The position numbers and the translations under genes were made by a program. This document shows, piece by piece, positions 15,374-24,542 of a stretch of DNA of 28,276 bases (position 1 is its first letter; each line of letters begins with the position of its first letter). Under the pieces are notes generated by a model that was not told where the DNA came from, did not search any database, and saw nothing but the letters and a program-made list of their open reading frames with translations. This DNA is from DASVWZ01 sp036392935 (lineage in GTDB: Bacteria > Acidobacteriota > Terriglobia > Terriglobales > Acidobacteriaceae), in contig DASVWZ010000274.1 of assembly GCA_036392935.1 (NCBI GenBank), forward strand, positions 1-28,276, given 5' to 3'.

Positions 15374-15460
15374 ATGCAAGATCTGCTTTTTGTCATGCTC
15401 ACGATTGGGTTTTTTGCGCTGTCGCTCGGCTATGTGCGCTTTTGCGACCGGGTGAAGTGA
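15374..15460 (+). CDS. 28-residue membrane microprotein at the head of the kdp pump operon
   Basis: The frame MQDLLFVMLTIGFFALSLGY-VRFCDRVK has a GAGG site 7 nt before its ATG, one hydrophobic helix (about 4-20) and a short cytosolic tail with the motif YVRxCDR. It is 7 nt upstream of kdpF and clearly in the same transcript. Small proteins of this pattern (hydrophobic helix ending in a CDR-like motif) occur before kdpF in other bacteria to my recollection, but I know no function. The position suggests a regulator or assembly factor of the Kdp pump (inference). A longer frame open from 15269 lacks a matching start. Confidence 0.65.
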   Translation: MQDLLFVMLTIGFFALSLGYVRFCDRVK

Positions 15461-15467
15461 GGAAACC

Positions 15468-15557
15468 GTGGACATTCAATCTTTGATCATGTTGATCATT
15501 AGCGCGCTGATGGCAGTGTACCTTTTCTACGCTTTGCTTCGTCCCGAGAAATTCTGA
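15468..15557 (+). CDS. kdpF: potassium-transporting ATPase small subunit KdpF
   Basis: A 29-residue frame begins at GTG 15468 behind a GAGGA site and ends one base before kdpA. It is one transmembrane helix followed by the family hallmark YxxxLLRPEKF (here YLFYALLRPEKF at the C-terminus). KdpF stabilises the KdpABC complex in the membrane. Its place directly before kdpA and the intact hallmark leave little doubt, although it is too short for most automatic gene calls. Confidence 0.92.
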   Translation: MDIQSLIMLIISALMAVYLFYALLRPEKF

Positions 15558-15558
15558 G

Positions 15559-17361
15559 ATGACACTCAACGGCTGGCTGCAAATCCTGGTTTTTCTGGGG
15601 CTGATCTTCGCGGTCACGAAGCCGCTAGGGATCTTCATGACGCGGGTGTTCGCGCGAGAAAAAACTTTCCTGGATCCGGTGCTGCGCCCGATGGAGCGGC
15701 TGATTTATCGAGTAACCGGCGTGGATGAGAATCAGGAGATGCCGTGGACTGAGTATGCCGGGGCGATGCTGGTGTTCAGCCTGGTGTCGATGCTGGTGCT
15801 TTACCTCATTCAGCGGGCGCAGGGGGTGTTGCCGTGGAATCCGCAGCATTTTGGCGGGGTAGCTCCCCAGCATCTAGCGTGGAATACGGCAGCTTCGTTC
15901 ACCACGAATACCAACTGGCAAGCCTACTCGGGCGAGACCACCATGAGTTATTTCACCCAGATGGCGGGGCTTGCGTATCACAATTTCACTTCGGCTGCCG
16001 TAGGGATTGCTTTGGCGATTGCGTTCATTCGCGGGATTGCGCGGCGGCAGATGAAGACGATCGGCAACTTCTGGGTGGATTTTGTGCGGGCGAGCTTGTG
16101 GGTGCTGCTGCCGTTCTGCATTGTGGGCGCGCTAATGCTGGTTTCGCAAGGGGTGGTGCAAAACTTAAAGGCTTATGACACGGTGAAGCTGGTTGAGCCG
16201 CAGCAGGTGCAGCGGGTGGACTCTGCGGGAAAGCCGGTGGTGGATGCGAGTGGAAAACCGGTGATGGACACGGTGACGACGCAGACCATTGCGCAAGGGC
16301 CGGTGGCGTCACAGGAAATTATCAAGGAGTGGGGAACGAATGGCGGCGGGTTTTTCAATGCGAACAGCGCGCATCCGTTCGAGAACCCGACGCCGCTGAC
16401 CAATTTGATTGAATTGTTTGCCATTTTTGCGGTGTCAGCCGGGCTGACTTATACGCTGGGGCGAATGACGGGATCGCGAGCACATGGATGGGCGGTGTGG
16501 TCGGCGATGGCAATTTTATTTCTGGCAGGCGTGACGGTTGCTTATTGGGCAGAGGCGCAGGGGAATCCGCTTTATCCGGCGAGCGTGGACCAGCGGGTGA
16601 GCAATTCGCAATCCGGCGGAAATATGGAGGGCAAGGAGACGCGGTTTGGGATCGCGAGTTCGGCGTTGTTTGCCACCGTGACCACCGATGCGAGTTGCGG
16701 GGCGATCAATGGCTGGCATGATTCGTTTACGCCGCTGGGCGGCATGGTGCCCATGGTGAACATCAAGCTGAGCGAAGTGATTTTTGGCGGCGTAGGCGCG
16801 GGCATGTACGGAATGTTGATCTACATTGTGCTGGCGGTGTTCATCGCAGGGCTTATGGTCGGGCGCACGCCGGAGTATCTCGGGAAGAAAATCGAAGCTT
16901 ACGACGTGAAGATGGCGATGTTGGTGTCGCTAGTGTTTCCGCTAGTGATTCTCTGTTTGACGGGCATTTCGATGGTGAAAGAGTTCGGAACGGCGGGAAT
17001 TTCCAATCCCGGTCCGCATGGACTGAGCCAGGTTCTGTACGCGTTCACTTCCGCCGCGGGAAATAACGGGTCGGCGTTTGGCGGGCTGACGGTGAACACG
17101 CCGTGGTACGACGTGGCGACCGGCATGACGATGCTGCTGGGACGATTCTTCATGATTATTCCCATGCTGGCGATTGCGGGGAATCTGGCGCAGAAAAAAT
17201 ACGTGCCACCTTCGCTGGGCACGTTTCCGGTGACGACGCCGTTGTTCAGTTTGCTGCTGATCAGCGTGATCTTGATTCTGGGCGCGCTGACATTTTTTCC
17301 GGCGCTTAGTCTGGGGCCGATCCTTGAGCATCTTCTGCTTCATGCGGGGAAAACTTTTTAA
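15559..17361 (+). CDS. kdpA: potassium-transporting ATPase subunit KdpA
   Basis: KdpA is the ion-conducting, channel-like subunit of the high-affinity K+ pump. The 600-residue protein has the expected alternation of long hydrophobic helices and the four filter loops: SFTTNTNWQAY (about 113-123), WGTNGGGFFNANSAHP (258-273), SCGAINGWHDSFTPLGG (379-395) and AGNNGSAFGG (about 495-505). It is some 40 residues longer than E. coli KdpA (557); part of the excess is a loop at about 206-245 with an internal duplication (SAGKPVVDA followed by SGKPVMD). It starts one base after kdpF and ends 2 nt before kdpB, so the pump genes are translationally tight. Membrane-integral; works with KdpB, KdpC and KdpF. 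Confidence 0.97.
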   Translation: MTLNGWLQILVFLGLIFAVTKPLGIFMTRVFAREKTFLDPVLRPMERLIYRVTGVDENQEMPWTEYAGAMLVFSLVSMLVLYLIQRAQGVLPWNPQHFGGVAPQHLAWNTAASFTTNTNWQAYSGETTMSYFTQMAGLAYHNFTSAAVGIALAIAFIRGIARRQMKTIGNFWVDFVRASLWVLLPFCIVGALMLVSQGVVQNLKAYDTVKLVEPQQVQRVDSAGKPVVDASGKPVMDTVTTQTIAQGPVASQEIIKEWGTNGGGFFNANSAHPFENPTPLTNLIELFAIFAVSAGLTYTLGRMTGSRAHGWAVWSAMAILFLAGVTVAYWAEAQGNPLYPASVDQRVSNSQSGGNMEGKETRFGIASSALFATVTTDASCGAINGWHDSFTPLGGMVPMVNIKLSEVIFGGVGAGMYGMLIYIVLAVFIAGLMVGRTPEYLGKKIEAYDVKMAMLVSLVFPLVILCLTGISMVKEFGTAGISNPGPHGLSQVLYAFTSAAGNNGSAFGGLTVNTPWYDVATGMTMLLGRFFMIIPMLAIAGNLAQKKYVPPSLGTFPVTTPLFSLLLISVILILGALTFFPALSLGPILEHLLLHAGKTF

Positions 17362-17363
17362 AC

Positions 17364-19403
17364 ATGTTCACGCAGGGCACGCACGGTAAATCGATTTGGG
17401 ATCTCAAACTGGTCCGCGCTGCGGCATGGGAGTCGGTGTTGAAGTTGAATCCGCGGCACATGATGGGCAATCCCGTGATGTTTGTGGTGGAAGTGGGCAG
17501 CGTGGTGACGACAGTGTTGCTGGTGCTGCATCCGCGCCAGTCGTTCGGATTTAATCTGCAGATCACACTGTGGCTGTGGTTCACGGTGCTGTTTGCGAAC
17601 TTTGCAGAAGCCATGGCGGAAGGACGAGGTAAGGCGCAGGCTGACACGTTACGCAAAGCGCGATCGGAGACCATTGCGAACCTGATTTCGTGCGACGGCG
17701 GGGCCGTTGAGCAAGTTCCGAGCGCGAAGCTGCGCGTGGGCGATTTGGTTCAAGTTTCAGCCGGGGAGTTTATTCCTGGCGATGGGGAGATTGTTGAGGG
17801 CGTCGCGTCGGTGGACGAATCGGCGATTACGGGAGAGTCGGCGCCGGTGATTCGCGAAGCCGGCGGCGACCGGTCGGCGGTGACCGGCGGGACGCGGGTG
17901 TTGAGCGACCAGATTAAAGTGAAGATCACGTCGAATCCGGGCGAGACGTTCCTGGACCGCATGATTGCGCTGGTGGAAGGCGCGGCGCGGCAGAAAACGC
18001 CGAACGAAATTGCGCTGAATATTTTGCTGGCGGGATTGACGATTATTTTCTTGTTGGCAGTGGTGACCCTGCAGCCGTTCGCGATTTATTCGGGCACTCC
18101 GCAGACGGTTTTTGTGTTGGTTTCACTGCTGGTGTGTCTGATTCCGACGACGATTGGCGGATTGCTGTCGGCGATTGGAATTGCGGGCATGGATCGACTG
18201 GTGCAGCACAACGTTCTGGCCATGTCGGGACGGGCGGTCGAAGCGGCGGGCGACGTAAACACTTTGCTGCTCGATAAAACGGGTACGATCACATTTGGCA
18301 ACCGGCAGGCGACGGAGTTCTTCCCTGCTCCGGGCATCACTCCGGCTGAAATGGCCGATGCGGCGCAGCTTTCATCACTGGCCGATGAAACGCCGGAGGG
18401 ACGTTCGATCGTTGTGCTGGCGAAGGAAAAATACAATTTGCGCGGGCGGGAGTTTGCGGCGCACGAAGCTGAGTTCATTCCATTCACCGCGCAGACGCGC
18501 ATGTCAGGCATCAATTTCGATGGACGGCAGGTGCGCAAAGGCGCGGCCGACGCGATCGGGCGTTATCTGGAGCAGAATCACGCCGCAGTTCCTGATGAAG
18601 TGCGAACGACGGTGGAACGGATTGCATCGGCTGGGGGAACTCCGTTGGTGGTGGCGGAGAACCGGCGGGCGATGGGTGTAATTCAATTGAAAGATGTGGT
18701 CAAGGGCGGGATTCGCGACCGTTTTGCGCAGCTGCGGTCGATGGGGATTCGTACCGTGATGATTACCGGCGATAATCCGTTGACGGCGGCGGCGATTGCG
18801 CGGGAGGCGGGAGTTGACGACTTTTTGGCACAGGCGACGCCGGAAGACAAATTGAAACTGATTCGAACCGAACAAGCGGGCGGAAAATTAGTCGCGATGA
18901 CGGGCGATGGGACCAACGATGCGCCGGCGCTGGCGCAGGCCGATGTGGGCGTGGCCATGAATACGGGCACGCAGGCGGCGAAAGAGGCCGGCAACATGGT
19001 CGATCTGGATTCGAATCCGACGAAGCTGATTGAGGTGGTGGAAATCGGAAAGCAGTTGCTGATGACGCGGGGTGCGCTGACGACGTTTTCGATCGCCAAC
19101 GACGTGGCGAAGTATTTTGCGATCATTCCGGCGATGTTCGCGGCGACGTTTCCAGTGCTGAACGCGCTGAATATTATGCGGCTGAAGACGCCGGAGTCGG
19201 CGGTGCTTTCGGCGGTCATCTTTAATGCGTTGATCATCGTGGTGCTCATCCCGCTGGCGCTGCGCGGGGTGAAGTATGTGGCCATGAGCGCGGAGGCGCT
19301 GCTGCGACGGAACCTCTTTATTTATGGAGTGGGCGGCATTATTGCGCCGTTTGTAGGGATCAAGATTATTGACGTGATTATTACGGCGGTTGGGCTGGCT
19401 TGA
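17364..19403 (+). CDS. kdpB: potassium-transporting ATPase ATP-binding subunit KdpB
   Basis: This 679-residue P-type ATPase drives K+ uptake. Motifs in order: actuator-domain TGES (156-159, its serine being the site of inhibitory phosphorylation in E. coli), membrane motif LIPTTIGG (259-266), phosphorylation site DKTGT with Asp304, nucleotide-domain KGAADAI, MITGDNPLTAAAIA, and hinge motif TGDGTNDAPALAQADVGVAM (about 512-531). The C-terminal membrane helices contain FSIANDVAKYFAIIPAMF. Length is the family norm (E. coli 682) and no key residue is missing. It follows kdpA by 2 nt; its stop is 7 nt before the kdpC start. Confidence 0.97.
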   Translation: MFTQGTHGKSIWDLKLVRAAAWESVLKLNPRHMMGNPVMFVVEVGSVVTTVLLVLHPRQSFGFNLQITLWLWFTVLFANFAEAMAEGRGKAQADTLRKARSETIANLISCDGGAVEQVPSAKLRVGDLVQVSAGEFIPGDGEIVEGVASVDESAITGESAPVIREAGGDRSAVTGGTRVLSDQIKVKITSNPGETFLDRMIALVEGAARQKTPNEIALNILLAGLTIIFLLAVVTLQPFAIYSGTPQTVFVLVSLLVCLIPTTIGGLLSAIGIAGMDRLVQHNVLAMSGRAVEAAGDVNTLLLDKTGTITFGNRQATEFFPAPGITPAEMADAAQLSSLADETPEGRSIVVLAKEKYNLRGREFAAHEAEFIPFTAQTRMSGINFDGRQVRKGAADAIGRYLEQNHAAVPDEVRTTVERIASAGGTPLVVAENRRAMGVIQLKDVVKGGIRDRFAQLRSMGIRTVMITGDNPLTAAAIAREAGVDDFLAQATPEDKLKLIRTEQAGGKLVAMTGDGTNDAPALAQADVGVAMNTGTQAAKEAGNMVDLDSNPTKLIEVVEIGKQLLMTRGALTTFSIANDVAKYFAIIPAMFAATFPVLNALNIMRLKTPESAVLSAVIFNALIIVVLIPLALRGVKYVAMSAEALLRRNLFIYGVGGIIAPFVGIKIIDVIITAVGLA

Positions 19404-19410
19404 GAAGTTT

Positions 19411-19980
19411 ATGAAGAAGCACTTGATCACGGCGTTGTTGATGACGATGGTGACTACGATTTTGCTGGGGATTGTCTATCCTCTGATCGTCACCGGGCTG
19501 GCACATGTGCTTTTTCCGAAGAAGGCCGCTGGGCAGATGATTGTGCAAAATGGGGAAGCGGTAGGTTCGCGGATTATCGCGCAGCCGTTTACGGGCGCGA
19601 AGTATTTTCATCCGCGGCCTTCGGCGGCGGGAAATGGATATGACGCGGCGAACTCCGGCGGAACGAATTATGCTTCGACCAACAAGAAGCTGATCGATCG
19701 GGTGCAATCCGATGCAGCGGGGATGGAGAAGGAACAACCTAACCGCCCGATTCCGGTTGATCTCATTACGACTTCCGCCTCGGGGCTCGATCCGGAGATT
19801 TCTCCGGCTGCGGCTGAGTATCAGGTGGCGCGTGTGGCGCAGGAGCGCGGAGTCTCGGAATCTATTGTTCGCGCATTGGTGCAGAAATACACGTATCAGC
19901 GCGATCTGGGATTGTTCGGCGAGCCGCGGGTCAACGTGCTTGAACTCAACCTGGCGCTTGACCAGTTAGCCAAACAGTAA
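19411..19980 (+). CDS. kdpC: potassium-transporting ATPase subunit KdpC
   Basis: The start chosen is ATG 19411 (MKKHLITALLMTMV); an earlier in-frame ATG at 19390 lies inside kdpB and would add seven residues before the membrane anchor. The 189-residue protein has one N-terminal transmembrane helix (about 5-30) and a periplasmic domain with family motifs: GSRIIAQPFTGAKYFHPRPS, AANSGGTNYASTN, PVDLITTSASGLDPEISPAAA, QVARVAQERGV and NVLELNLALD. KdpC is the accessory subunit that supports ATP binding or complex stability. It is the last pump gene; the next 114 nt show no clear terminator. Confidence 0.96.
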   Translation: MKKHLITALLMTMVTTILLGIVYPLIVTGLAHVLFPKKAAGQMIVQNGEAVGSRIIAQPFTGAKYFHPRPSAAGNGYDAANSGGTNYASTNKKLIDRVQSDAAGMEKEQPNRPIPVDLITTSASGLDPEISPAAAEYQVARVAQERGVSESIVRALVQKYTYQRDLGLFGEPRVNVLELNLALDQLAKQ

Positions 19981-20094
19981 TTACCTTCGTCGTTCTTCTG
20001 GCTTCTACTTTTCCCTCAGATCCGGCAAGCGATTGTATGATTGACGTACCTCGACTCGGCGTACACGTTCGTCCATTTATAAGAAAGGGCGGGT

Positions 20095-21621
20095 TTGAGA
20101 TACGGATTCATTATTGATAATCGCAAGTGCATCGGCTGCCATGCCTGCACGGTCGCGTGCAAAACCGAAAATCACGTAAGCATCGGCGTTAACCGCACGT
20201 GGGTAAAGTACGTGGAAAAGGGCGTGTTTCCCAACACACGCCGAGTGTTTCAGGTCACGCGCTGCAATCATTGCGAGAACCCGCCGTGCGTGACGATTTG
20301 CCCGGTGACGGCGATGTACAAGCGCAAGGACGGGATCGTCGATTTCAACTCGGACCGCTGCATTGGGTGCAAGGCGTGCATGCAGGCATGCCCGTACGAC
20401 TCGATCTACATGGATCCCGAGCAGGGCACGGCGGCGAAGTGTCACTACTGCGCGCACCGGACGGAAGTTGGACTGGAACCGGCGTGCGTGGTGGTGTGTC
20501 CGGAGCACGCGATCATTGCCGGCGATCTGGACGAGCCGAATTCGGAGATTGCGCAACTGCGGGCGCGCGAGGCAGTGCGGGTGCGCAAGCCGGAGCAGAA
20601 TACGCAGCCGAAACTTTATTACATCGATGGAGATGAAGCGGCGATTGTGCCGACGGCGGCGCGGCATGAAGAATTTTATATGTGGTCGCAGCGGAATCAG
20701 GATTTTCATGGCGGCGGCGCGGTTTATGAGATCGACAGCCCGCTGCTGCAGCGCAATGCGCTGGCGGCGTACGACGTGGGGCATGCGCGCCCGTGGGGAT
20801 GGCAGGTTCCGGCGTATTGCTGGACGAAGTCGATTGGGTCGGGAGCGCTGGCGATTCCGGCAATCGCGATGGCGCTGGGGAGATTGTCGGGCGATCGCAT
20901 GCGGGACATTGCGCTGGCAACGGTTGCGCTGTTGTTTACGGCGCTGACGACTGTGTTGCTCGTATGGGATCTGGATCATAAAGAGAGATTTTTGCGGGTG
21001 GTGTTCACGCCGCAAAGCAAGTCGTGGCTGGCGCGCGGAGCGTTTATTTTGATCGGCTACAGCACGCTGACCGGCTTGTTCTGGCTGGGCGCGGTGGTTG
21101 GGGTTTCGATGGTCACGACGGCGTTGATATGGCCGGTGGTGATCACGGGTTTTCTGACGGCGTGCTATACGGCGTTTTTGTTTGGACAATGCGAAGGACG
21201 CGACCTTTGGCAGACGCCGCTGCTGCCGGCGCATTTGATCGTTCAGGCGTTGCTGTGCGGTGCGGCAGTGCTGGCGCTGTTGCCGAATGGGTTGGGCGGG
21301 ACGGCGACGGCTTTGTCTTTGGCGGCGCGGGCGCTGGCCGGGTGCCTGATTCTGCATCTGCTGATGGTGCTGGGCGAGGTGGCGATGCCGCATACCACGG
21401 ACAATTCGAAATATGCGGCGCGGTTGATGACGCATGGGCAGTTCAGCAGCAGCTTCTGGGCGGGCGCGGTGACGCTGGGTGGGATTCTTCCAGTATTGCT
21501 TTTGCTGATTGCTCCGGCGAACCCGTGGGCGGTGCGGATTGCGAGCGTGCTGGCGCTGGCGGGACTTTTGATTTTTGAATGGTCCTTCATCATGGCGGGA
21601 CAGAGCGTGCCTAACAGCTAG
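20095..21621 (+). CDS. fused PsrB-like ferredoxin and NrfD/PsrC-like membrane anchor
   Basis: The start is TTG 20095 behind an AAGGGCGGG site; an in-frame stop at 20080 and no other start codon before it fix this choice. Residues 5-140 carry four 4Fe-4S cysteine sets (C12/15/18/22, C57/60/65/69, C89/92/95/99, C116/119/131/135), the layout of DmsB/PsrB-type electron-transfer subunits. Residues 240-500 contain eight hydrophobic helices of the NrfD/PsrC type, which exchange electrons with the quinone pool. The two subunits are normally separate genes; here they are one 508-residue chain. No Tat or Sec signal precedes the ferredoxin, so the iron-sulfur part should be cytosolic. The catalytic partner is the next gene, 21 nt away. 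Confidence 0.85.
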   Translation: MRYGFIIDNRKCIGCHACTVACKTENHVSIGVNRTWVKYVEKGVFPNTRRVFQVTRCNHCENPPCVTICPVTAMYKRKDGIVDFNSDRCIGCKACMQACPYDSIYMDPEQGTAAKCHYCAHRTEVGLEPACVVVCPEHAIIAGDLDEPNSEIAQLRAREAVRVRKPEQNTQPKLYYIDGDEAAIVPTAARHEEFYMWSQRNQDFHGGGAVYEIDSPLLQRNALAAYDVGHARPWGWQVPAYCWTKSIGSGALAIPAIAMALGRLSGDRMRDIALATVALLFTALTTVLLVWDLDHKERFLRVVFTPQSKSWLARGAFILIGYSTLTGLFWLGAVVGVSMVTTALIWPVVITGFLTACYTAFLFGQCEGRDLWQTPLLPAHLIVQALLCGAAVLALLPNGLGGTATALSLAARALAGCLILHLLMVLGEVAMPHTTDNSKYAARLMTHGQFSSSFWAGAVTLGGILPVLLLLIAPANPWAVRIASVLALAGLLIFEWSFIMAGQSVPNS

Positions 21622-21642
21622 GTTTGGAGATTGCAGAACTTT

Positions 21643-24495
21643 ATGGATGATTTCAAACGCGACGGCAGCCATCTGGTTTCATGCGCGCCGGTCGAAAAAT
21701 GGGATGACTGGGTTGAACTTGATCCGGAGGCGTGGCCACGGAGGGTTGAGAAGCATTATCAGTTGATTCCGACGGTTTGTTTCAACTGCGAGTCGGCGTG
21801 CGGGCTGCTGGCTTATGTCGATAAAGAAACCGGAAAGATTGCGAAGTTTGAGGGCAATCCGAAGCATCCGGCGAGCCGGGGAAGATTGTGCGCGAAGGGG
21901 CCGGCGACGATCAATCAGATTAATGATCCCGACCGGGTTTTGTATCCGATGAAACGCGTGGGGCCGCGCGGAAGCGGAAAGTGGGCGCGGGTTTCGTGGG
22001 ATGAGGTGCTGGCGGATTTTGGCGGGCGGATCCGCAAGGCGATTCAAGAGAAACGCGGCGAAGAAGTCATGTACCACGTGGGGCGACCGGGGTATGACTA
22101 CATCATGGAGCGGACGCTGCAGGCGTGGGGCATCGACGGGCACAATTCGCATACGAATATTTGCTCGTCTTCGGCGCGGTTTGGGTATCTGCTATGGCAC
22201 TACGCCGACCGGCCTTCGCCGGACCACGAGAATGCGCGATTTATTTTGCTGCTGTCGGCGCATCTGGAGTCGGGGCATTATTTCAATCCGCATGCCCAGC
22301 GGATTATCGACGGAAAAATGTCGGGGGCAAAGCTGTGCGTGATCGATCCGCGACTGTCGAATACAGCGAGCATGGCGGATTACTGGCTGCCGACGTATCC
22401 GGGGACGGAGTCGGCGGTTTTGCTGGCGATGGCGAAGGTGATTCTGGATGAGAACCGGTACGATGCGGCATTCGTGAAGAATTGGACGAACTGGCAGGAG
22501 TTGGAAGTAGATGGGTTTTTGGCGCAGGGGCAATCGTTTGAGGCGACGATTGAGGCGTTGAAGCGGCACTATGCGAAGTTCACTCCGGAGTTTGCGGAAA
22601 AAGAGAGCGGAGTGAAAGCCGAGCAGATCGTGAAGGTGGCGCGGGAGATTGCGGATGCGGGAACGCGCTTTGCGTCGCACATTTGGCGCGGGAGTGCGTC
22701 GGGAAATCTGGGCGGATGGCAACCGGCGCGGGCACTGATGCTGTTGCATGTGCTGACGGGATCGGTGGGGACGCGCGGCGGGCACAATCTGAATGCCTGG
22801 ACGAAGTTTGTGCCGAAGACATTTAAGACTCCGCCGCCGCAGAAGCGATGGAATGAGTTGCTTTATCCGCCGGAGTGGCCGCTGTGCACACATGAAGTGT
22901 CGTTCCTGCTGCCGCATTTGCTCAAAGAGGGTCGCGGGCGGATTGAGGCGTATTTCACGCGAGTGTTCAATCCGGTGTGGACGTATCCGGATGGGTTTTC
23001 GTGGATCGAGATGTTGCGCGACGAAGAAAAGATTGGCTTGCACGCGGCGCTGTCGCCGACGTGGAGCGAGACGGCGTGGTATGCGGATTATGTTTTGCCA
23101 GTGGGAATGGGGCCGGAGCGGCACGATTTGATGAGCCAGGAGACGCAGGGCGCGAAGTGGATTGGATTCCGGCAGCCGGTGCTGCGAACGTATCTGGAAA
23201 AACAAGGCAAGAAAGTTGAGTCGACGCGAGATGCGAATCCGGGCGAAGTGTGGGAAGAAGATGAGTTCTGGATTGCGTTGTCTTGGGCGATCGATCCGGA
23301 TGGGTCGATGGGCATACGGCAGTGGTTTGAGTCGCCGTATCGGCCGGGGCAGAAGATTACGGTGGATGAGTATTACGGATGGATCTTCGAAAATGCGGTG
23401 CCGGGATTGCCGGAGGCGGCAAAAAAAGAAGGGCTGACGCCGTTGCAATACATGCGGAAGTTCGGGGCCTTTCAGGTGAGTACGGATGTTTATCAGCTCA
23501 ATGAAAAGCCGGTGGCGGCGGGCGATCTGGCGGGATCGCAGGTTGAGGCGAATGGGGTAATCAGGAAAGGCGGCAAGCCGGTCGGGGTGATGGTCGACGA
23601 CAAGGCGGTTGCGGGGTACAACACGCCGTCGAGGAAGCTGGAGATTTTTTCGAAGACGATGGTGGATTGGAAGTGGCCGGAGTTTGCGCTGCCGGAGTAT
23701 TACCGCAGCCATATTGATCGAGCGGCGCATGCGGCGTCGCTGGGCAAGGCGCATGAGGATTTTGATCCGGTGCACATGCCGGTGGTGGAATGGCCGAAAG
23801 AGGCGCGGGGCGAGGTTTACACGCTGCTGCCGATTTTCCGGCTGCCGATTCTGATCCATACGCGATCGGGCAACGCGAAGATGCTGTATGAGATTGCGCA
23901 CAAGAATCCGCTGTGGATTAATCCGGTGGAGGCGAAGAAGCTGGGCAATATTCGCACCGGCGATCTGATGAAGGTGCATACGGAGATTGGGTTCTTTGTG
24001 CTGCATGCATGGATTACGGAAGGATTGGCGCCGGGAGTGGTGGCGTGTTCGCATCATCTGGGACGGTGGAGGGTGAACAAAGAAGACACGCTGGAGCGTA
24101 TGTCGAGCGCGTGGGTTGATCTGAAAGAGGTCGGCAAAGGGCAGTGGAAGATGCGGCAGATTGAGGGCGTGCAGCCGTATGAGAGCCGCGATCCGGATAC
24201 GAACCGGATTTGGTGGAGCGATGCGGCGGTGCATCAGAACATAACTTTTCCCGTGCATCCGGATCCGCTGAGCGGGATGCACTGCTGGCATCAGATGGTG
24301 CGGGTGGAGCGGGCGGGACGGGAGGACCGGTATGGCGACATCTATGTGGATACGAACCTGGCGCACGCGGTTTATCAGCGATGGAAGAAGCTGGCGAGGC
24401 CGGCTCCGGGACCGGGAGGGTTGCGCAGGCCGCTATGGTTTCCGAGGGTGGTGAGGCCGGAGGAGTCGACCTTTTATATGGAGCCGGTGCGGTAG
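21643..24495 (+). CDS. molybdopterin oxidoreductase catalytic subunit (DMSO reductase family)
   Basis: The 950-residue protein has a 4Fe-4S motif Cx2Cx3Cx29C (C46, C49, C53, C83: CFNCESACG and GRLCAKG), then YPMKRVGPRGSGKW and WDEVLADFGGRI, the MGD-binding halves and a C-terminal domain with HTRSGNAKMLYEIAHKNPLW and the GDLMKVHTEIG stretch. The likely metal ligand is Cys174 in HTNICSSSAR, as in Psr/Phs/Ttr and formate-type enzymes rather than DMSO reductase (Ser). I see no twin-arginine signal; the N-terminus starts MDDFKRDGSH and reaches the cluster after about 45 residues. So the enzyme should face the cytosol, matching its unprocessed partner. ATG 21643 is preferred over TTG 21631, which is too close to GGAG (21626). 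Substrate unknown: polysulfide, thiosulfate, tetrathionate, arsenic and formate relatives are all possible. Confidence 0.85.
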   Translation: MDDFKRDGSHLVSCAPVEKWDDWVELDPEAWPRRVEKHYQLIPTVCFNCESACGLLAYVDKETGKIAKFEGNPKHPASRGRLCAKGPATINQINDPDRVLYPMKRVGPRGSGKWARVSWDEVLADFGGRIRKAIQEKRGEEVMYHVGRPGYDYIMERTLQAWGIDGHNSHTNICSSSARFGYLLWHYADRPSPDHENARFILLLSAHLESGHYFNPHAQRIIDGKMSGAKLCVIDPRLSNTASMADYWLPTYPGTESAVLLAMAKVILDENRYDAAFVKNWTNWQELEVDGFLAQGQSFEATIEALKRHYAKFTPEFAEKESGVKAEQIVKVAREIADAGTRFASHIWRGSASGNLGGWQPARALMLLHVLTGSVGTRGGHNLNAWTKFVPKTFKTPPPQKRWNELLYPPEWPLCTHEVSFLLPHLLKEGRGRIEAYFTRVFNPVWTYPDGFSWIEMLRDEEKIGLHAALSPTWSETAWYADYVLPVGMGPERHDLMSQETQGAKWIGFRQPVLRTYLEKQGKKVESTRDANPGEVWEEDEFWIALSWAIDPDGSMGIRQWFESPYRPGQKITVDEYYGWIFENAVPGLPEAAKKEGLTPLQYMRKFGAFQVSTDVYQLNEKPVAAGDLAGSQVEANGVIRKGGKPVGVMVDDKAVAGYNTPSRKLEIFSKTMVDWKWPEFALPEYYRSHIDRAAHAASLGKAHEDFDPVHMPVVEWPKEARGEVYTLLPIFRLPILIHTRSGNAKMLYEIAHKNPLWINPVEAKKLGNIRTGDLMKVHTEIGFFVLHAWITEGLAPGVVACSHHLGRWRVNKEDTLERMSSAWVDLKEVGKGQWKMRQIEGVQPYESRDPDTNRIWWSDAAVHQNITFPVHPDPLSGMHCWHQMVRVERAGREDRYGDIYVDTNLAHAVYQRWKKLARPAPGPGGLRRPLWFPRVVRPEESTFYMEPVR

Positions 24496-24542
24496 GTGAT
24501 GCGAGGGGATATCTGCAAGACCATCAAGGCCCTCCGTAAAAT

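Noticed and set aside
19981..20094. Promoter (TATGAT at 20036, TTGACG at 20041) before the ferredoxin-NrfD gene
   Set aside because: Neither element has a partner at suitable spacing; too weak to list as a feature.
20077..21672. 531-codon open frame antisense to the ferredoxin-NrfD gene
   Set aside because: Arg/Gln/His-rich shadow of a real gene with 16 conserved cysteines and eight membrane helices on the other strand.
22192..24366. 724-codon open frame antisense to the molybdoenzyme gene
   Set aside because: Extremely rich in Arg/His/Pro/Leu, no domain, no ribosome site. It is the mirror of a G/C-biased coding strand with few stops.
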